A stretch of DNA of 64,000 nt, taken from assembly GCA_023459875.1 (NCBI GenBank), contig JAEWRY010000008.1, positions 1-64,000 on the forward strand, read 5' to 3'. Positions within the stretch are counted from its first letter, which is position 1; every line of letters starts with the position of its first letter. This stretch comes from Bacillota bacterium. GTDB taxonomy: Bacteria > Bacillota > Clostridia > Oscillospirales > Oscillospiraceae. A program made the position numbers and the translations under genes. The notes beneath the pieces are model-generated. The model was not told where the DNA came from. It ran no database searches and worked only from the letters and a program-made list of their open reading frames with translations. Positions 51,134-59,678 of the stretch are shown in pieces.

Positions 51134-52377
51134 CCATTGCCCCCGGCCCCCTTTCGGGGGAAATAGCCGCTATCCCCTCCAAGTCGGACGCCCACCGCCT
51201 GCTTATCTGCGCCGCGCTCTCCGACCGGCCCACCGAGCTGAGCCTGCCTCAGAGCTCGGAGGATTTAGGTGCCACCATAGGCTGCCTTCGGGCCCTGGGC
51301 GCGGATATTTCACAGGCCGGAGACACGGTTACGGTAGTCCCGATTCAAACTCCAGTCGAAAATCCCCTGGTGGACTGCGGGGAGAGCGGCTCCACCCTCC
51401 GCTTCCTGCTGCCGGTGGTGGCGGCCCTCTGCAAGAGCGCCCGGTTTACGGGGAAGGGCCGTCTGCCTGAGCGGCCCGTGGCCCATCTGGCGGGGGAGAT
51501 GAAAAAACACGGCGTCGCCTTCTCTTCGGAAAAATTGCCCTTTGAGATTTCCGGGCGGCTTTCAGCCGGGGCCTATACGCTTCCCGGAAATGTCAGCTCC
51601 CAGTACATCACCGGACTGCTGCTGGCTCTGCCACTGCTCGCCGGGGACAGCACTCTGAACCTCGCGTCGAAGCTGGAGTCGGCATCCTACGTAAAGATGA
51701 CCCTCTCCGCACTGGAGCGCTTCGGCGTTCGGGCGGCTGTTTCGGGCGATGCCTACGCCGTTGCCGGGGGCCAGACCTTCTCCTCTCCCGGAAAGCTTCG
51801 GGTGGAGGGCGACTGGTCCAACGCTGCCTTTTTTCTGGCGGCGGGCGCGCTGGGGGGAAAGGTGGCGCTCACGGGCTTGGATCTAAACTCATCCCAGAGC
51901 GACAGGGCCGTTCTGGACCTGCTGGGGCAGTTCGGCGCGAAAACTGAAATACTCTGCGGTACCGTTTCGGTAAGCCCCCGGGAACTGCGCGGCTGTGAAA
52001 TAGACGTATCTGAAATTCCCGACCTGCTGCCCGTCCTCTCGGTGGTGGCCGCCTGCTCCGCGGGGGAGACGCGCTTTACAAACGCGGGCCGCCTTAGGCT
52101 CAAGGAGAGCGACCGCCTCACTGCCTCCGCCGCCTTGATTGCCTCCCTGGGCGGTACGGCCCGCGAGCTTCCCGACGGCCTTGTCGTTCGGGGAAGGGGA
52201 CTTACGGGCGGCAGCGTAGACAGCTTTCGCGACCACCGGATCACCATGTCCGCCGCCGTGGCGGCCATCCGCTGCGCAAAACCCGTTACCATCGCAGGCG
52301 CCGAGGCCGTCCGGAAATCCTACCCGGCATTTTTTGAAGATTATACAAAACTGGGAGGGAGCGTCCATGTCCTCTGA
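51124..52377 (+). CDS. aroA: EPSP synthase (3-phosphoshikimate 1-carboxyvinyltransferase)
   Basis: A 417-residue enzyme joining shikimate-3-phosphate and phosphoenolpyruvate. IPSKSDAHRLLICAAL, GESGSTLRFLLP and RLRLKESDRLTASAAL are the substrate-binding motifs; the catalytic Asp/Glu are in the second domain (DHRITMSAAVA). GTG start at 51124 with GGAGG upstream, overlapping aroB (translational coupling). Class II-type sequence. Confidence 0.95.
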   Translation: MQVTIAPGPLSGEIAAIPSKSDAHRLLICAALSDRPTELSLPQSSEDLGATIGCLRALGADISQAGDTVTVVPIQTPVENPLVDCGESGSTLRFLLPVVAALCKSARFTGKGRLPERPVAHLAGEMKKHGVAFSSEKLPFEISGRLSAGAYTLPGNVSSQYITGLLLALPLLAGDSTLNLASKLESASYVKMTLSALERFGVRAAVSGDAYAVAGGQTFSSPGKLRVEGDWSNAAFFLAAGALGGKVALTGLDLNSSQSDRAVLDLLGQFGAKTEILCGTVSVSPRELRGCEIDVSEIPDLLPVLSVVAACSAGETRFTNAGRLRLKESDRLTASAALIASLGGTARELPDGLVVRGRGLTGGSVDSFRDHRITMSAAVAAIRCAKPVTIAGAEAVRKSYPAFFEDYTKLGGSVHVL

Positions 52378-53464
52378 ATTCGGCAAAAGCCTGCGCGTTT
52401 CAGTGTTCGGCGAGTCCCACGGCAAAGCCATCGGCGTGACGATTGACGGCCTGCCCGCCGGGGAGGCCATCGACATGGCGGAGCTGGAAGGCTTCCTCGC
52501 CCGCCGCCGCCCCGGAAAAAGCCCTCTCTCCACCGCCCGGAGAGAGGACGACACGCCCGTTTTTCTCTCCGGCGTGAGGGACGGCGCTACCTGCGGCACT
52601 CCCCTGTGCGCTATCATTGAAAATAGAGACGTGCGCTCCTCCGACTACGCGGAGCTTTCCGACTTGCCCCGGCCGTCCCATGCGGACTACACCGCCTTTG
52701 TGAAGTGGAACGGCAGGGCCGACATGCGCGGCGGCGGACATTTTTCGGGCCGCCTAACCGCTCCATTGTGCGTTGCCGGGGGAATCGCCAAGCAGATTCT
52801 GGCGAGGCGGGGCATCTTTGTGGGCGCGCATCTGGCCTCGGTTCATACCCAGTCGGACCTCCCCTTTCCCATGGAGCCGACGAGGGCGCTCTTTGAGCAA
52901 ATCGCGGCCAAACCCTTTCCGGTGATTGACGATGCCCGGGGTGAGCGGATGATGTCCGCCATCGCCGCCGCCGCCATGGAGGGGGATTCGGTGGGGGGCG
53001 TTATCGAATGCGCCGCGGTGGGGCTCCCGGCGGGGCTTGGTCGGCCGATGTTCGACGGGGCAGAAAACCGCCTGGCTGCCGCCCTCTTCGGCATCCCCGC
53101 CGTGAAGGGCGTGGAATTCGGCGCGGGGTTCGAGAGCGCCCGCCTCAGAGGCTCGGAAAATAACGACCCCTTCTGCGTCAATGAGACCGGCATGGTCAAG
53201 ACCACCCAGAACAACAGCGGCGGCATTCTGGGCGGCATCACCTCGGGCATGCCATTAATCCTTCGGGCGGCGGTGAAGCCCACGCCGTCAATCGGAAAAC
53301 CGCAGCAAACCGTTAGTCTTTCCCGGACGGAGACAGCCGAGCTTTTGATCAAAGGACGCCACGACCCCTGCATCGCCCACCGGGCTGTCCCCGTGGTGGA
53401 GGCGGTCACCGCCGCCGTATTGCTGGATTTATTGTTGGAGGAATCAAAAGATGGAATTATCTGA
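52367..53464 (+). CDS. aroC: Chorismate synthase
   Basis: A 365-residue FMN-dependent enzyme for the last common step. Motifs: GKSLRVSVFGESHGKAIGVTIDGLPAG at the N-terminus, ADYTAFVKWNGRADMRGGGHFSGRLTA, and the MVKTTQNNSGGILGGITSG region. ATG at 52367 overlaps the aroA end by 11 bases; an upstream in-frame ATG at 52334 lies inside aroA and is less likely. Confidence 0.96.
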   Translation: MSSEFGKSLRVSVFGESHGKAIGVTIDGLPAGEAIDMAELEGFLARRRPGKSPLSTARREDDTPVFLSGVRDGATCGTPLCAIIENRDVRSSDYAELSDLPRPSHADYTAFVKWNGRADMRGGGHFSGRLTAPLCVAGGIAKQILARRGIFVGAHLASVHTQSDLPFPMEPTRALFEQIAAKPFPVIDDARGERMMSAIAAAAMEGDSVGGVIECAAVGLPAGLGRPMFDGAENRLAAALFGIPAVKGVEFGAGFESARLRGSENNDPFCVNETGMVKTTQNNSGGILGGITSGMPLILRAAVKPTPSIGKPQQTVSLSRTETAELLIKGRHDPCIAHRAVPVVEAVTAAVLLDLLLEESKDGII

Positions 53465-54590
53465 GCTTCGGGAACAGATCGACGCTGTAGACAACCGGAT
53501 TCTGGACGCCTTTCTCAAAAGAATGGAGCTTACCGACCGGGTGGCCGCATACAAAACCGAGCACTCCCTGCCGGTGCTGAACAAGGCCCGGGAGCGGGAG
53601 ATTCTCTCCAAGGTCACCGCGCGGGCGGGAGACCGGGAGCAGTACGCCTACCGTCTGTTTTCCACCCTGTTCGATCTTTCCCGCGCCCGCCAGGCCCAGA
53701 TGATCGCCTCCCCGACCAGGGTCCGGTCTCAGGTGGAGGAGGCCCTTGCCTCTGGCGACGAGGTTTTTCCACGCAACGGAACTATCGCCTGCCAAGGCGT
53801 GGAGGGTGCCAATTCTCAGGTGGCCTGCGACAGGCTCCTGCCCCGGGGCAACATCGTTTATGTAAAGACCTTCGAGGCGGTTTTCTCCGCGGTGGAGTCG
53901 GGTCTGTGCCGGTTCGGCATCCTGCCTATCGAGAACAGCTCCAACGGCTCGGTCCGCGCGGTCTACGAGCTGCTGCAGAAAAAGCGCTTTTCCGTTGTGC
54001 GCAGCGTGCGCCTGTGCATCCGCCACGAGCTGCTGGCAAAAGAGGGCACCAAGCTCTCCGATCTTAAGCAGATCTACTCCCATGAGCAGGCCATCGGCCA
54101 GTGCGGCAGGTTCCTGGCCTCTCTGGGCCCAGACGTGAAAATTATCCCCTGCGACAACACCGCCGCCGCCGCCAAGATGGTGGCGGAATCGGGAGATGCC
54201 CGCATGGGGGCCATCTCCTCCCACCCCTGCGCAGCCCTGTACGGTCTTTCCGTGGTCAAAGAGGATATTCAGGACAGCGCCAATAACTACACCCGCTTTA
54301 TCTGCATCACGAAAAACCCCGCCATCTACGCGGGAGCCAACCACCTGAGCCTCATCATCGCCTGCGAAAACAAGCCCGGCGCCCTGCACGAAATTCTCGC
54401 CAAGTTGGCGGCCTTGGGCATTAACATGAGCAAGCTGGAGAGCTGCCCGGTCACCGGCCGGAATTTTGAGTTCATGTTCTTTCTGGACTTGGACGCCTCG
54501 GTGAGGGAGCCGGGCGTTCTTGCCATGCTGGAGGATCTGGAGCGCAGCTGCGAGACCTTCGTCTTCCTGGGCAACTACGCGGAAATTTGA
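53451..54590 (+). CDS. pheA: Bifunctional chorismate mutase / prephenate dehydratase
   Basis: A 379-residue P-protein. Chorismate mutase AroQ-type helices at about 1-90 (LREQIDAVDNRILDAFLKRMELTDRVAAYK). Prephenate dehydratase at about 105-285 with NNYTRFICI (TRF motif). ACT domain from about 297 (LSLIIACENKPGALHEIL). The usual ESRP of the ACT domain, which takes part in phenylalanine binding, reads ESCP (KLESCPVTGRN). The reading frame overlaps aroC by 14 bases. Confidence 0.95.
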   Translation: MELSELREQIDAVDNRILDAFLKRMELTDRVAAYKTEHSLPVLNKAREREILSKVTARAGDREQYAYRLFSTLFDLSRARQAQMIASPTRVRSQVEEALASGDEVFPRNGTIACQGVEGANSQVACDRLLPRGNIVYVKTFEAVFSAVESGLCRFGILPIENSSNGSVRAVYELLQKKRFSVVRSVRLCIRHELLAKEGTKLSDLKQIYSHEQAIGQCGRFLASLGPDVKIIPCDNTAAAAKMVAESGDARMGAISSHPCAALYGLSVVKEDIQDSANNYTRFICITKNPAIYAGANHLSLIIACENKPGALHEILAKLAALGINMSKLESCPVTGRNFEFMFFLDLDASVREPGVLAMLEDLERSCETFVFLGNYAEI

Positions 54591-54593
54591 GCC

Positions 54594-55838
54594 ATGGGCG
54601 AAAAGGTTTTTGGCCTTCTGGGCCGCTCGCTGAAACACAGCTATTCCCTCCCCATCCACAAGGCGCTGGGAAACGCCGCCTACCGGCTCATCGAGCTGGA
54701 ACCAAATGAGCTGGAGCCTTTTCTGCGCCGGGAGGATATCGGAGGACTCAACGTCACCATCCCCTATAAAAGGGACGTCATGGCGTATTGCGACGTAATC
54801 TCCCCGGAGGCCGCGGAGATCGGCAGTGTCAACACCATCGTGCGCGGGGCGGACGGGAAGCTGCGCGCGTGGAACACCGACGCGTATGGCTTTGAGTATC
54901 TGGCAAGGCGCTCTGGCATCGGCTTTTTCGGGCGAAAAACAGTGATTCTGGGCAGCGGCGGGGCATCCCTCACCGTGCAGGCTGCGGCGCGGCGCCTGGG
55001 CGCTACCCAGGTAACGGTGATTTCGCGAAGCGGCAGGGACAATTACGAAAACCTGAGACTCCACCGGGACGCGGAAATCGTGGTGAACGCCACGCCCGTA
55101 GGCATGTACCCCGGTACGGGAGCCTCTCCGGCCAACCTGCGGGAGTTTCCCGCCTGCGCAGGGGTCGTCGATCTTATTTATAATCCTTGCCGCACCGCTC
55201 TTATGATGCAGGCGGAGGCGCTGGGCATTTCTCATGCGGGCGGTCTTGCCATGCTGGTGGCTCAGGCGAAAGCGGCGGAGGAGTATTTTTTCGGCGTTCC
55301 CATTCCAGACGCGGAAAATGAGAGCATCTTCCGCCAAATCCGCCGTCAGACGGAAAACATCGTGCTCATCGGCATGCCCGGCAGCGGCAAAAGCACCGTG
55401 GGAAAGGCTCTGTCCGCACTCACCCGCAGGCAGTGCGTGGATATTGACGAGGAGATCGTACGGGCGGCAGGGCGGTCCATCCCGGAAATCTTCGCGCAAA
55501 GCGGCGAGGAGGAATTCCGGCGGCTGGAGCGGGAGGAAACCGCAAAGGCGGGCCGGGAAAGCGGAAAAATCATTGTGACCGGCGGGGGTGCCGTTAAGGA
55601 CGGGTGCAATTACCCTTCCCTGCGCCAGAATGGCCGTATTTACCATCTTGAGCGCGGCCTTGCGCAGCTCGCGAGAGACGGCCGCCCTCTCTCGGAAGGG
55701 GCTGATCTTGCCGCGCTGTACCGGGAGAGACTCCCCCTGTATACCCGCTTCCGGGACGCCGTGGTCCATAATAACGGGGCGGCGGAGAAAACCGCCGAGG
55801 AAATCTGGAGGGATTTTTGTGAAAATACTGGTGATTAA
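54594..55838 (+). CDS. aroEK: Shikimate dehydrogenase-shikimate kinase fusion
   Basis: A 414-residue fusion. Residues about 1-255 are AroE: LLGRSLKHSYSLPIHKAL, NVTIPYKRDVM with the catalytic Lys, GSGGASLTVQAAARRLG and INDP-type NPC end. Residues about 256-414 are AroK with P-loop GMPGSGKSTVGKAL, DIDEEI, and GGGAVKD. So one polypeptide reduces dehydroshikimate and phosphorylates shikimate. The order of domains (E then K) is also found in other Clostridia. Gap to pheA is three bases. Confidence 0.95.
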   Translation: MGEKVFGLLGRSLKHSYSLPIHKALGNAAYRLIELEPNELEPFLRREDIGGLNVTIPYKRDVMAYCDVISPEAAEIGSVNTIVRGADGKLRAWNTDAYGFEYLARRSGIGFFGRKTVILGSGGASLTVQAAARRLGATQVTVISRSGRDNYENLRLHRDAEIVVNATPVGMYPGTGASPANLREFPACAGVVDLIYNPCRTALMMQAEALGISHAGGLAMLVAQAKAAEEYFFGVPIPDAENESIFRQIRRQTENIVLIGMPGSGKSTVGKALSALTRRQCVDIDEEIVRAAGRSIPEIFAQSGEEEFRRLEREETAKAGRESGKIIVTGGGAVKDGCNYPSLRQNGRIYHLERGLAQLARDGRPLSEGADLAALYRERLPLYTRFRDAVVHNNGAAEKTAEEIWRDFCENTGD

Positions 55839-56244
55839 TGGTCCCAATCTGAATATGCTGGGCATTCGTGAGCCAGAGATTTACGGAAAAGCCACCTATG
55901 CCGATCTCACCGCCTTCATCCAAAGGGAAGCGGAGAAGCTGGGCGCAGAGGTCCGGTTCTTCCAATCCAACCACGAAGGGGCCCTGGTGGACGCCGTCCA
56001 GAGCGCTTACGGGGCTGCCGACGGCATCGTCATGAATCCCGGAGCCTATACCCACACCAGCATCGCCCTGCTGGACGCGGTGAAGGCCGTGGGCGTGCCC
56101 ACGGTGGAGGTCCATCTCTCCGACCCCGACACCCGGGAAGACTTCCGCAAAGTCTCCTACCTCCGCTCCGCTTGCGTCGCGACCATAAAGGGACATGGAT
56201 TCGAAGGTTATGCCGAAGCCCTGCGCTTGCTGTGCAGAAAATAA
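55819..56244 (+). CDS. aroQ: Type II 3-dehydroquinate dehydratase
   Basis: A 141-residue type II dehydroquinase. Family signatures: VINGPNLNMLGIREPEIYG, NHEGALVDAVQSA, MNPGAYTHTSIALLDAV with the active-site residues, and VEVHLSD. It starts with GTG at 55819 (ribosome site GGAGGG), overlapping the aroEK end by 20 bases. It is the last gene before the strong terminator at 56256. Confidence 0.95.
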   Translation: MKILVINGPNLNMLGIREPEIYGKATYADLTAFIQREAEKLGAEVRFFQSNHEGALVDAVQSAYGAADGIVMNPGAYTHTSIALLDAVKAVGVPTVEVHLSDPDTREDFRKVSYLRSACVATIKGHGFEGYAEALRLLCRK

Positions 56245-56255
56245 CCGCAACCTAA

Positions 56256-56294
56256 AACGTCCGCTCCGGCCTGATGGCCGGAGCGGACGTTTTT
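56256..56294 (+). terminator. Terminator of the aromatic operon
   Basis: AACGTCCGCTCCGGCC (56256-56271) pairs perfectly with GGCCGGAGCGGACGTT (56276-56291), loop TGAT, then TTTTT (56290-56294). Confidence 0.95.
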
Positions 56295-56313
56295 GTCATT
56301 TATGTATGCAACG

Positions 56314-57246
56314 CTAGAACTTACACCGAACAATGCAGGTAAAAGTCTGCCCGTCCACCTGGCAGGTAATGGTGGTGGTGCCGGACGACACCGCTTTGAC
56401 GACCCCGTCGGAGGAGATGGTTGCAACCGCGGAATTTTTAATGCTCCAGGAGGGAGTGCCCGAAGCGCCCGTCACCCTCATGGTGAAGCTCTCCCCCTTC
56501 TTTGTCAGAGAAAAATCGGTACGGTTAAGGGAGAGCGTTCCGGAAGAAGCGGGGGTATCGGAGGAACCGGAGGGCGTGGGATAGACAGTGCCGCCCGACC
56601 AGCTGCAGCGGACGACGCAGGTCTGGGTATATCCACCGGCCAGTGTTGCGGTGATGGTGGAGTTCCCGTTAGCAAGGGCGGTCACCTTTCCGGTCTGGTC
56701 CACATAGACCGCCTCGGGCTTACTGCTGGTCCAAGTAATGGCGCCGGTAGAGCCGACTGGTGAAAATGTGGCGCTCAATTGGTAGGTCGCGCCCGCATGG
56801 TCCAGGGTAAAGTCGCCCTGATTTAAGATAAAGCCAGTGGCCGTCTGACCGATGGGCGTGGGAGTAGCCTCGGATCCCGGGCTGGGCGTGGCCTCCGCTT
56901 GTTGACTGGGGGAACTGTTGGGAGTCGCCGTAGCGGCCGTGCCGGGAGAGGCCGATTGAATCGCGCTGGATTCACCCCGGTCCACCAGGGGCTTTACGAT
57001 TGTGACAACGATTACCACCGCCGCCACAATCAGGGCGACGGAAAGCACCGCGGTGATGATCCTGCCGATCCCCCAGCCGCCGCCCTTGGAGCCGCGCAGC
57101 CGTTTCCCGCCGCCCCCCGCGCCGCTCTTCTGGTCGGGGCGTTCGTCGCAAAAAGGACAGCGCTTATAGGTCACGGAATAGTCCTCGCCGCAGTTTGGGC
57201 AGCGGATAACCTCAATCCGGGCGCGTGAGGTTTGCTTGTTTGCCAT
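56314..57246 (-). CDS. Zinc-ribbon and Ig-like (BIG2) membrane protein
   Basis: A 310-residue protein. Zinc ribbon Cys16, Cys19, Cys30, Cys33 (CPNCGEDYSVTYKRCPFC), a Gly/Lys/Arg linker, one membrane segment (about 58-82, IITAVLSVALIVAAVVIVV), a Ser/Thr/Pro-rich linker and two bacterial Ig-like domains (about 135-215, 235-310) with ITWTSSKPEAVYVDQTGKVTAL. So the ribbon is cytoplasmic and the Ig domains outside. The ATG at 57244-57246 is chosen (GGGGG upstream). It faces away from the AAA+ gene next to it. Function unknown. Confidence 0.8.
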   Translation of the reverse strand: MANKQTSRARIEVIRCPNCGEDYSVTYKRCPFCDERPDQKSGAGGGGKRLRGSKGGGWGIGRIITAVLSVALIVAAVVIVVTIVKPLVDRGESSAIQSASPGTAATATPNSSPSQQAEATPSPGSEATPTPIGQTATGFILNQGDFTLDHAGATYQLSATFSPVGSTGAITWTSSKPEAVYVDQTGKVTALANGNSTITATLAGGYTQTCVVRCSWSGGTVYPTPSGSSDTPASSGTLSLNRTDFSLTKKGESFTMRVTGASGTPSWSIKNSAVATISSDGVVKAVSSGTTTITCQVDGQTFTCIVRCKF

Positions 57247-57349
57247 TCGGACGTCCCCCATTTCATTACTCTGATCCCGTATATTCTACATGTTTTGACG
57301 ACAATCGTCAACCATCAATAACTAAAATAATAATGGGTTTTATGTTTAC

Positions 57350-57378
57350 TTGACCGATGCTGCCGGATTTAATATAAT
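57350..57378 (+). promoter_or_regulatory. Promoter of the AAA+ ATPase gene
   Basis: TTGACC (57350-57355), 17-base spacer, TATAAT (57373-57378), 42 bases before the ATG. Confidence 0.8.
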
Positions 57379-57420
57379 AAGAAAAACAGATTGCAGGTTA
57401 GGAAAAGGAGTTGACCGTTT

Positions 57421-58968
57421 ATGGGCGGACCAATCAGCGCCGCGGCGGTACACAAACAGTATGACGAGGCGCTTTCCGCCTTTCGCGGGCATATCGCCGA
57501 CCCCGCCCTCCGGGTCCGGGTGAGCCGGGAGGCCGACCCGTTCATGCGCAAATGCGCCCTGGGCATCTGGCATGCCGAGGGACAACCCATCACCCCCCGC
57601 CATGTGGAGTATTACGAAGCCATTTACTGTAAGGGTAACCCCGTGCCCGCCACCCTTTACTGGGAGCTCACCACCATGGTGGACGAGTACGCGGGCTTTG
57701 TAGCTCCCGCCTTTTTCGCCCGGATGCGCTCGGCGGACACGCTGACCGGTCAGAACACCGCCCGCCGGTTCATCGACGTGCTCACCCTGATGCTGCTGCT
57801 CTTCGCGGCGGTGGACGGGGTGGTGAGCGAGAAAGAAGCCGCCTTTGTGAACCGTTGCGCCGACGAACTCTCCGCCCTTTGCGACTCCGACGGGCTCGCC
57901 GGAGGCAAAACACCGCTGGACGTGATGGATTTTGTCACCAAAACCCCCGGCGCTCCCAAGGGCCCCCCGGTTCCTCCCACCTCTCAGGGAGAGGTCTCGG
58001 GGAAGAACGACCAAAAGAGCACGGCGGCCGAGACGCCGGCGAAGCCTGCCAGGCCGCTGGAGGAGCTGCTCGCCGAGCTGGACGGTCTCACGGGCCTTAC
58101 CAAGGTGAAGGCCGACGTGAAAAGCCTCATTAACCTCGTGAAGGTGCGCAAGCTCCGGGAGGACGCGGCCCTTCCGGTGCCCCCCATGAGCCTGCACCTG
58201 GTGTTCATGGGGAACCCCGGCACGGGCAAGACCACCGTTGCCCGGCTGCTGGCCGAAATTTACCACGCCATCGGGGTGCTCTCCAAGGGCCACCTCGTCG
58301 AGGTGGACCGCTCGGGGCTGGTAGCCGGATTTGTGGGACAGACCGCCATCAAAACCGGAGAGGTCATCCAGAAGGCCATGGGCGGCGTGCTGTTCATCGA
58401 CGAGGCTTACGCCCTGGCCAATCAGGAGAGCGCCAACGACTTCGGCAAGGAGGCTATCGAGGTGCTCCTCAAGGGCATGGAGGATAACCGCAAGGACCTC
58501 ATCGTCATCGTGGCCGGGTACACCGAGCTGATGGGCAAGTTTATTAATTCCAATCCCGGCCTTGAGAGCCGCTTCAATAAGTACTTCTATTTCGACGACT
58601 ATACCGGCGACCAGCTCACGGAGATTTTCCGCTCCATGTGCCAAAAGAACGGCTACGCCATGGACGAAGAGAGCGAGAAATTCGCCGCCGCCGGGTTTCA
58701 GGCGCTTTACGCAGAGCGGGACCAGAATTTCGGCAACGCCCGGGACGTGCGCAATATTTTCGAGCGGGCCGTGTCCCGCCAGGCCGACCGGGTGGCCTGC
58801 ATGGAGTGTCCCGATAAGGACGCGCTGATGGCCTTCCGCGTCTGCGATCTGGAGGAGGATGATTCCGCCCAGGCAGGCTCCGGAGAAAAGGCCGCCGAGG
58901 AGGAAAAAGCGGACGGCGGCGGGGTGAAGGAACCTTCCGGCGGAGAAAAAGATTCCGCGAAGATCTGA
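57421..58968 (+). CDS. CbxX/SpoVK-type AAA+ ATPase with N-terminal TerB-like region
   Basis: A 515-residue AAA+ protein. The N-terminal half includes a helical TerB-like stretch at about 115-160 (LTLMLLLFAAVDGVVSEKEAAFVNRCADEL). The CbxX/CfxQ domain starts near 215 (LDGLTGLTKVKADVKSLINLVKVRKLRE), with Walker A GNPGTGKTT (about 264-272), Walker B VLFIDEAYAL (about 324) and an arginine-finger region GLESRFNKYF. The C-terminal 50 residues are Glu/Lys-rich. Relatives activate rubisco or act in sporulation; the substrate here is unknown. It has its own promoter, next to the zinc-ribbon protein. Confidence 0.85.
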   Translation: MGGPISAAAVHKQYDEALSAFRGHIADPALRVRVSREADPFMRKCALGIWHAEGQPITPRHVEYYEAIYCKGNPVPATLYWELTTMVDEYAGFVAPAFFARMRSADTLTGQNTARRFIDVLTLMLLLFAAVDGVVSEKEAAFVNRCADELSALCDSDGLAGGKTPLDVMDFVTKTPGAPKGPPVPPTSQGEVSGKNDQKSTAAETPAKPARPLEELLAELDGLTGLTKVKADVKSLINLVKVRKLREDAALPVPPMSLHLVFMGNPGTGKTTVARLLAEIYHAIGVLSKGHLVEVDRSGLVAGFVGQTAIKTGEVIQKAMGGVLFIDEAYALANQESANDFGKEAIEVLLKGMEDNRKDLIVIVAGYTELMGKFINSNPGLESRFNKYFYFDDYTGDQLTEIFRSMCQKNGYAMDEESEKFAAAGFQALYAERDQNFGNARDVRNIFERAVSRQADRVACMECPDKDALMAFRVCDLEEDDSAQAGSGEKAAEEEKADGGGVKEPSGGEKDSAKI

Positions 58969-58971
58969 AAC

Positions 58972-59544
58972 CTAAATGCCCGCTAATCTCCAGGCATCGC
59001 AAAACAGTTCCGCCATAATCCGATGGCCGTCCTTAGTGGGATGGAGACCGTCCAGATACCAGCTCTCGTCGGCCAGAGCGCCGAACCGGGTATAGAAATC
59101 GCAGACCGGCACGCCGAAGGCACTGCCCAGGCCCAGCAGCCAGCGGGCGTACTCTTCGCTTTCCTTGCGCGCATTCCGGAAATTGAAAAATGGGCCCCAT
59201 GCATCGCTCGCCGCCTCGGGAACAAGCGGAATGGGCGTTGAGAGTATCGGTTTTATCCCATAAGTAAGGGCCTCGTGGATCATCGCCATCATATTGCTTT
59301 TGGCGCCGTGGGAAACCCCGCAGGATAGGATGTCGTTCACGCCGCCCATCAGGACCACGCAGGAGGGGTTTTCGGAGCGTACATCGGCAGAAAAGCGGGC
59401 CAGCATCCCGCCGGTGGTATCGCCGTTGATGCCCCGGTTCACGGCGGTGATGCCGATTGCTTTCGCCGCCAGCGTTACCCAGCAATTACTTCGGCTTACC
59501 CCGTATCCGAAAATGAGGCTGTCCCCCAGAAAAACTGTTTTCAT
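58972..59544 (-). CDS. SGNH/GDSL-family hydrolase
   Basis: A 190-residue esterase-type hydrolase. Block I is FLGDSLIFGYGV (nucleophile Ser in GDS), block II NRGINGDTTGGML, block III MGGVNDIL and block V DGLHPTKDGH (Asp-x-x-His). No signal peptide. The ATG at 59542-59544 is preferred to the one 48 bases upstream, because GGGGAGG lies directly ahead of it. Substrate not predictable; the family includes lipid and carbohydrate esterases. Converges with the AAA+ gene, stops 4 bases apart. Confidence 0.85.
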   Translation of the reverse strand: MKTVFLGDSLIFGYGVSRSNCWVTLAAKAIGITAVNRGINGDTTGGMLARFSADVRSENPSCVVLMGGVNDILSCGVSHGAKSNMMAMIHEALTYGIKPILSTPIPLVPEAASDAWGPFFNFRNARKESEEYARWLLGLGSAFGVPVCDFYTRFGALADESWYLDGLHPTKDGHRIMAELFCDAWRLAGI

Positions 59545-59678
59545 CGCGTTTCCTCCCCTGCATACCCCGCCGCTTTTCCGCAGCGTTTGCAAGAATTACT
59601 ATAACATGGAGAAAATATTGACGCAAGGCAGAAAATCATCCCCCTTTTTTAAGAATCTACACAAAAGGAGAGACTTTT

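Noticed and set aside
53457..55865. An 802-codon minus-strand frame opposite pheA and aroEK
   Set aside because: Shadow of two well-identified genes and a composition unlike any protein.
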